From positions 53,691 to 117,690 of the forward strand of contig JAGWAU010000010.1 in assembly GCA_021296255.1 (NCBI GenBank): 64,000 nucleotides of DNA, given 5' to 3'. The stretch is from Alphaproteobacteria bacterium (GTDB lineage Bacteria; Pseudomonadota; Alphaproteobacteria; UBA2966). A program made the position numbers and the translations under genes. Shown one piece after another: positions 60,690-64,000 of the stretch (position 1 is its first letter; every line of letters starts with the position of its first letter). Under the pieces are notes generated by a model. It made no database searches and was not told the origin of the DNA. It saw only the letters and a program-made list of their open reading frames with translations.

Positions 60690-61424
60690 GTGCTTCAAGC
60701 CGACTGGCTGACGTTACGGCCCATCGCCCATCGCGGACTCCACGATGCCGCTGCCGGTCGGCCCGAGAACTCGCTCGCGGCCTTCGACCGTGCCGCCGCT
60801 GCCGGCTATCCGACGGAACTGGACGTACAGTTGTCGAGCGACGGCACGGTCGTCGTCTTCCACGACGACGATCTGAAGCGTATGACGGGGCGGACCGGCC
60901 ATATCACGCGCAGACCCTCGCACGAACTTCGCCGCCTCCCCCTCCTCGGCAGCGACCAGCGTATTCCCTCACTCGCGGACGTCCTGTCGCTCATCGCCGG
61001 CAAGGTCCCGCTGATCATTGAAATCAAAAGCCGCCGGTCCCAGGCCGGTCCGCTGGAGACGGCCGTCGCGCATGCTCTAGGAAATTATCGCGGTGACTGC
61101 GCCGTGTGCTCGTTCAACGTCGCCACCGTCGACTGGGTCGCTCGACATCTCCCTAACGTGCCGTACGGTCAAAACGTCATGAACTTTCGCGAAACCGGGT
61201 TTCGCCGCGCGACGCGGCGCCCTTCGTTCCGAGACATGCTGGTGAACCGCGCATCGCGCCCCCAGTTCATCGGCTGCCACACCGGTGCCGTACCCCACCC
61301 CACGGCCGAACGGCTGCGCGGCAAAGGCATACCGCTCATCGTCTTCACGGTGCAGAACCGCCAACAGCACACCCTCGCCAAGAAATATGCAGACAACACC
61401 TTTTTCGAAGGATTCATCCCATAG
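60690..61424 (+). CDS. glycerophosphodiester phosphodiesterase
   Basis: This 244-residue protein has the GDPD signature: AHRGLHDAAAGRPENSLAAF (catalytic His, NS), ELDVQLSSDGTVVVFHDDDLKRM (metal Glu and Asp, second His) and IIEIKSRRSQ. It splits glycerophosphodiesters into sn-glycerol 3-phosphate and the alcohol. It starts at a GTG at 60690 with a weak ribosome site. No signal peptide is seen, so it is a cytoplasmic UgpQ-type enzyme. It is often followed by the same GNAT-like gene as here. Confidence 0.9.
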   Translation: MLQADWLTLRPIAHRGLHDAAAGRPENSLAAFDRAAAAGYPTELDVQLSSDGTVVVFHDDDLKRMTGRTGHITRRPSHELRRLPLLGSDQRIPSLADVLSLIAGKVPLIIEIKSRRSQAGPLETAVAHALGNYRGDCAVCSFNVATVDWVARHLPNVPYGQNVMNFRETGFRRATRRPSFRDMLVNRASRPQFIGCHTGAVPHPTAERLRGKGIPLIVFTVQNRQQHTLAKKYADNTFFEGFIP

Positions 61425-61516
61425 ATGGGATGCTCGACAATTCGTGGCTTTGCTAGACTCGTCCTCTCACATGCGACCTGAATTCCTCAGTGAAACGACG
61501 CGGTTCATCGCCGTCC

Positions 61517-62701
61517 ATGGGTGACGTCGAACAGGCACCGGTGACCATCAAGGTCGTCGGCGACATCGGGCAGATCGATGCCGCCGAATGGGACGCCTGT
61601 GCCGGCGGTCACAACCCCTTTCTGTCCCACACCTTTCTCAAGGCGTTGGAGCAGAGCGGCAGCGTGCGCCCCGAAACCGGTTGGGTGCCCTACCACGTGG
61701 TGGTGGAGGACGCCGATGAAAAGCTGCGGGCGGCCGCCCCTCTCTACGTGAAATCCCACTCGATGGGCGAGTACATGTTCGACTACGGGTGGGCCGATGC
61801 GTTCGAGCGGGCGGGCGGGCGGTATTATCCCAAGCTCCAGCTCGCGGTTCCGTTTACGCCGGTCACGGGTCCGAGGCTGTTGGCCCGAGACGACGAGGAC
61901 CGGGAAGTGAACCGCGAACTCGCCCTAGCGGGATGTGTCGAAGTGGCACGGCAACTCGAAGTTTCATCCCTTCACATCACGTTTCTGACCGAGAAAGAAT
62001 GGAAGCAATGCGGCGCTTCCGGCTTGCTCCAGCGTACTGGCGAGCAGTTCCACTGGCTCAACAAGGGATACGCCGCGTTTGACGATTTCCTGGCCGACTT
62101 GACGTCCCGCAAACGAAAACAGATCCGTCGGGAGCGCCGGGAAATTCACGAGAACTCAGACATCGATGTCCGAGTCTTCACGGGCGACGATCTGACGGAA
62201 GAGCATTGGGACGCTTTCTTCGCGTTTTACATGGACACCGGCAGCCGGAAGTGGGGGCGCCCGTATCTGAACCGCCTTTTCTTCTCTCTTGTCGGAGAGA
62301 CCATGGCCGACAGAGTCGCCCTGGTGATGGCCTCACGCGAGGGAAATTACATCGCGGGCGCGCTCAACTTCATCGGCAGCGACGCCCTCTACGGCCGGAA
62401 CTGGGGTTGCCGCGAGGACCATCGCTTTCTGCACTTCGAAGCGTGCTACTACCAGGCGATCGAGTTCGCCATCGAACAGGGCCTGGATCGCGTGGAGGCA
62501 GGCGCCCAGGGACCGCACAAACTCGCCAGGGGCTATCTGCCCGTGCATACCTATTCAGCGCACTGGATACGCGAGTCCCGGTTCCGGGACGCCATCGAGC
62601 GTTACCTCGTCCACGAGCGCGAGCAGATCGACGAGGACATCTCCTACCTCGCCACCCACTCGCCCTTCCGACATTCCGAAATCGAAGACGACGGGTTCTA
62701 G
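61517..62701 (+). CDS. GNAT-fold (FemAB/DUF482-like) protein
   Basis: The 394-residue protein from ATG 61517 has FLSHTFLKALEQSGSV, the motif YMFDYGWADAFERAGG, and the C-terminal lobe with SRKRKQIRRERREI, FYMDTGSRKWGRPYLN and AQGPHKLARGYLPV. These are the two GNAT lobes of the DUF482 (PF04339) family, related to FemX-type aminoacyltransferases and commonly encoded beside GDPD genes. An upstream GTG at 61490 is open. The acceptor is unknown; a role in peptide or envelope modification is possible. Confidence 0.85.
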   Translation: MGDVEQAPVTIKVVGDIGQIDAAEWDACAGGHNPFLSHTFLKALEQSGSVRPETGWVPYHVVVEDADEKLRAAAPLYVKSHSMGEYMFDYGWADAFERAGGRYYPKLQLAVPFTPVTGPRLLARDDEDREVNRELALAGCVEVARQLEVSSLHITFLTEKEWKQCGASGLLQRTGEQFHWLNKGYAAFDDFLADLTSRKRKQIRRERREIHENSDIDVRVFTGDDLTEEHWDAFFAFYMDTGSRKWGRPYLNRLFFSLVGETMADRVALVMASREGNYIAGALNFIGSDALYGRNWGCREDHRFLHFEACYYQAIEFAIEQGLDRVEAGAQGPHKLARGYLPVHTYSAHWIRESRFRDAIERYLVHEREQIDEDISYLATHSPFRHSEIEDDGF

Positions 62702-62768
62702 CGGGATTCGAGCCCACCCTGAACCGCTATATGTGAGGCCGCTTCCGAAGCGCATGCGCCGGACCGGC

Positions 62769-64000
62769 TTACGCGACGGGTTCGGCCGCAGGGTGTTCGC
62801 GCAGTGCACGACGGCGCGCTTCGGTCTTCTTCGCATCGACGGAGGTCCCGGATGCATCGAGCACGACGCCATAGGTATCCCGCGCGGCCTTGACGCTCAC
62901 GACCCCGTCGCCGACATCGCGCAGCACCCGGCCCGGGTCGCGCTCCAACGGATCTCCCCAACCGCCGCCGCCGCCGGAAACCAGCTCGAGACGTGACGGC
63001 TCGATGTCGATGACGCCGTACGTGGGCGTCACGTAGGTCTCGCCGCCCCGCGGCGTCAGCGTGACCCTGGAGGTAGTGCCTCCCATGCCACCATTGCTTC
63101 CGTGAGCCCAGGATTTCTTGACGGATTCGGCCCGGAACGAGATCTCCGAAGGGAACTGGATATCGGCGACATAGTTGACCCCGGGACCACCCCGGTACTT
63201 TCCGGCGCCGGCACCGTCAAGGCGCAGTTCCTGGCGCTGAACGCGGACCGGATAGAGCTGCTCGCTCATCTCGGCATTGGGCAGGATCAGGGCTCCGAAC
63301 GCGCACAACGGCCCGATCTGAGGGAATCCGTCACGCCCCTCCACGGCCCCGCCACCCGAACCGCCACCCCAGTGATACATGGTCGAAACGCGCCCGTCGT
63401 AGCCGGCAGCGGAGGAAAGCGGGAACGCGTTCATGCCCCAGCCCGCGCAGGCGCGGGACGGGTCCGCCTGGCCGAGGGCCTGCCAGATCGCGTGGATGAT
63501 CTGGTGCGCCGGAAACACGGTGCACATGGTCATGGGAGCGGGCGACCGGGCGTTCGCGAGCGAGCCTTCGGGTGCGATGACGGTCACGCCGCGGAAGGTA
63601 CCCTCGTTCCGGGGGATCGAAGGGTCGAAAAAGGTGGAGAGCGCCGAGAATACGGACGAATACGTGTTGGCGACAGAGCTGTTCTTGAAGCCTCGGATCT
63701 GATCCACCGTCCCCGTGAAATCGACGCTCATCTCATCGCCGCCAATGGTGACCTTGACACGGATCGGCAGCTCAACGTCGTCGAAGCAGTCGTCGTCAAA
63801 TCCCGATTCGGCTTCGTAGACGCCGTCGGGGAGTTGCGAGATGGCCTGACGCATCAGGGTATCGCCATGATCAAGCACGCCGGCGAAGCACCGGCGCCCC
63901 TCTTCCAGGCCGAAACCCTCCATGGTCTCGATGACGAGCTCCCGGCCGATATCGGTGGAGCCGGTCATGGCACGCAGGTCACCGTCCATGAAATGGGGCA
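62769..64000 (-). CDS. hydantoinase B/oxoprolinase family protein, partial
   Basis: The C-terminal 410 or so residues are in the window; the frame is open to the right edge (PHFMDGDLRAMTGSTDIGRE). It has the HyuB features ADIQFPSEISFRAESVKKSW, GGMGGTTSRVTLTPRGG and a glycine-rich SGGGGGWGDPLERDP, and a C-terminal tail like DTYGVVLDASG. It is not the same protein as the HyuB at 15791-17452. No HyuA is in the window beside it; one may lie past the edge. It ends 68 bases from the convergent GNAT-fold gene. Confidence 0.88.
   Translation of the reverse strand, partial: PHFMDGDLRAMTGSTDIGRELVIETMEGFGLEEGRRCFAGVLDHGDTLMRQAISQLPDGVYEAESGFDDDCFDDVELPIRVKVTIGGDEMSVDFTGTVDQIRGFKNSSVANTYSSVFSALSTFFDPSIPRNEGTFRGVTVIAPEGSLANARSPAPMTMCTVFPAHQIIHAIWQALGQADPSRACAGWGMNAFPLSSAAGYDGRVSTMYHWGGGSGGGAVEGRDGFPQIGPLCAFGALILPNAEMSEQLYPVRVQRQELRLDGAGAGKYRGGPGVNYVADIQFPSEISFRAESVKKSWAHGSNGGMGGTTSRVTLTPRGGETYVTPTYGVIDIEPSRLELVSGGGGGWGDPLERDPGRVLRDVGDGVVSVKAARDTYGVVLDASGTSVDAKKTEARRRALREHPAAEPVA

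Noticed and set aside
1..64000. CRISPR arrays or tRNA/rRNA genes
   Set aside because: No regularly spaced repeats and no cloverleaf-like or rRNA-like sequences were found by eye.

Overview
This window is GC-rich DNA from what is most likely an alphaproteobacterium close to the Rhodospirillales. The best lineage markers are a two-receiver PleD-type diguanylate cyclase, a DUF3572 protein, an EipB (DUF1849) envelope protein, and a dprA-topA-rnr housekeeping run with an rpmG gene nearby. No rRNA, tRNA or CRISPR array was seen. All calls come from reading the sequence and translations. No database search was run, and family names rest on recognised motifs.

Region 1 (1-2.8 kb) holds the end of a LOG-family gene, a NUDIX hydrolase, a gamma-glutamylcyclotransferase-like protein, and a divergent pair of F420-type flavoenzymes.

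Region 2 (2.8-28.7 kb) is a dense catabolic block. On the minus strand lies a mirror-ordered quartet of isochorismatase, polysaccharide deacetylase, deacetylase, isochorismatase. Next come an isocitrate-lyase/PEP-mutase family enzyme, a second LLM flavoenzyme, two racemase-like paralogues lacking the usual catalytic cysteines, two tandem FAD dehydrogenases, a DJ-1/PfpI protein, an aldo/keto reductase, a ComA-like protein, hydantoinase/oxoprolinase B and A, a Rieske oxygenase and a ketopantoate-reductase-like enzyme. A decayed patch (22.0-23.7 kb) contains an orphan higA, a higB scar and a CBS-like pseudogene. The block ends with a lone molybdenum hydroxylase large subunit, a TcuA-like FAD dehydrogenase, a third deacetylase and a MarR regulator. 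The mixture of ring hydroxylation, amide or imide opening, and organic-acid oxidation or lysis suggests breakdown of N-heterocyclic or amide compounds. The substrate cannot be read from the sequence.

Region 3 (29.4-38.5 kb) has a PIN toxin with an unusual fused antitoxin, then the housekeeping run dprA-topA-rnr, a NUDIX gene and an apparently frameshifted MFS transporter.

Region 4 (38.5-49.3 kb) is accessory: an enolase-superfamily dehydratase, a soluble lytic transglycosylase, IS-like and serine-recombinase remnants, two SDRs, an amine oxidase, a cysteine-dioxygenase-like protein, a small lipoprotein, an NTF2-like protein and an EamA exporter. It separates the housekeeping run from rpmG/pleD/DUF3572, which I recall as often close together in alphaproteobacteria.

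Region 5 (49.4-64 kb) has rpmG with a clear promoter and terminator, an aldehyde dehydrogenase, pleD, DUF3572, HAD and ROK genes, eipB, a 2-hydroxyacid dehydrogenase, an SDR with a phytanoyl-CoA dioxygenase-like enzyme, an aldehyde dehydrogenase with a RidA protein, a glycerophosphodiesterase with a GNAT-fold protein, and a second hydantoinase B cut by the window edge.
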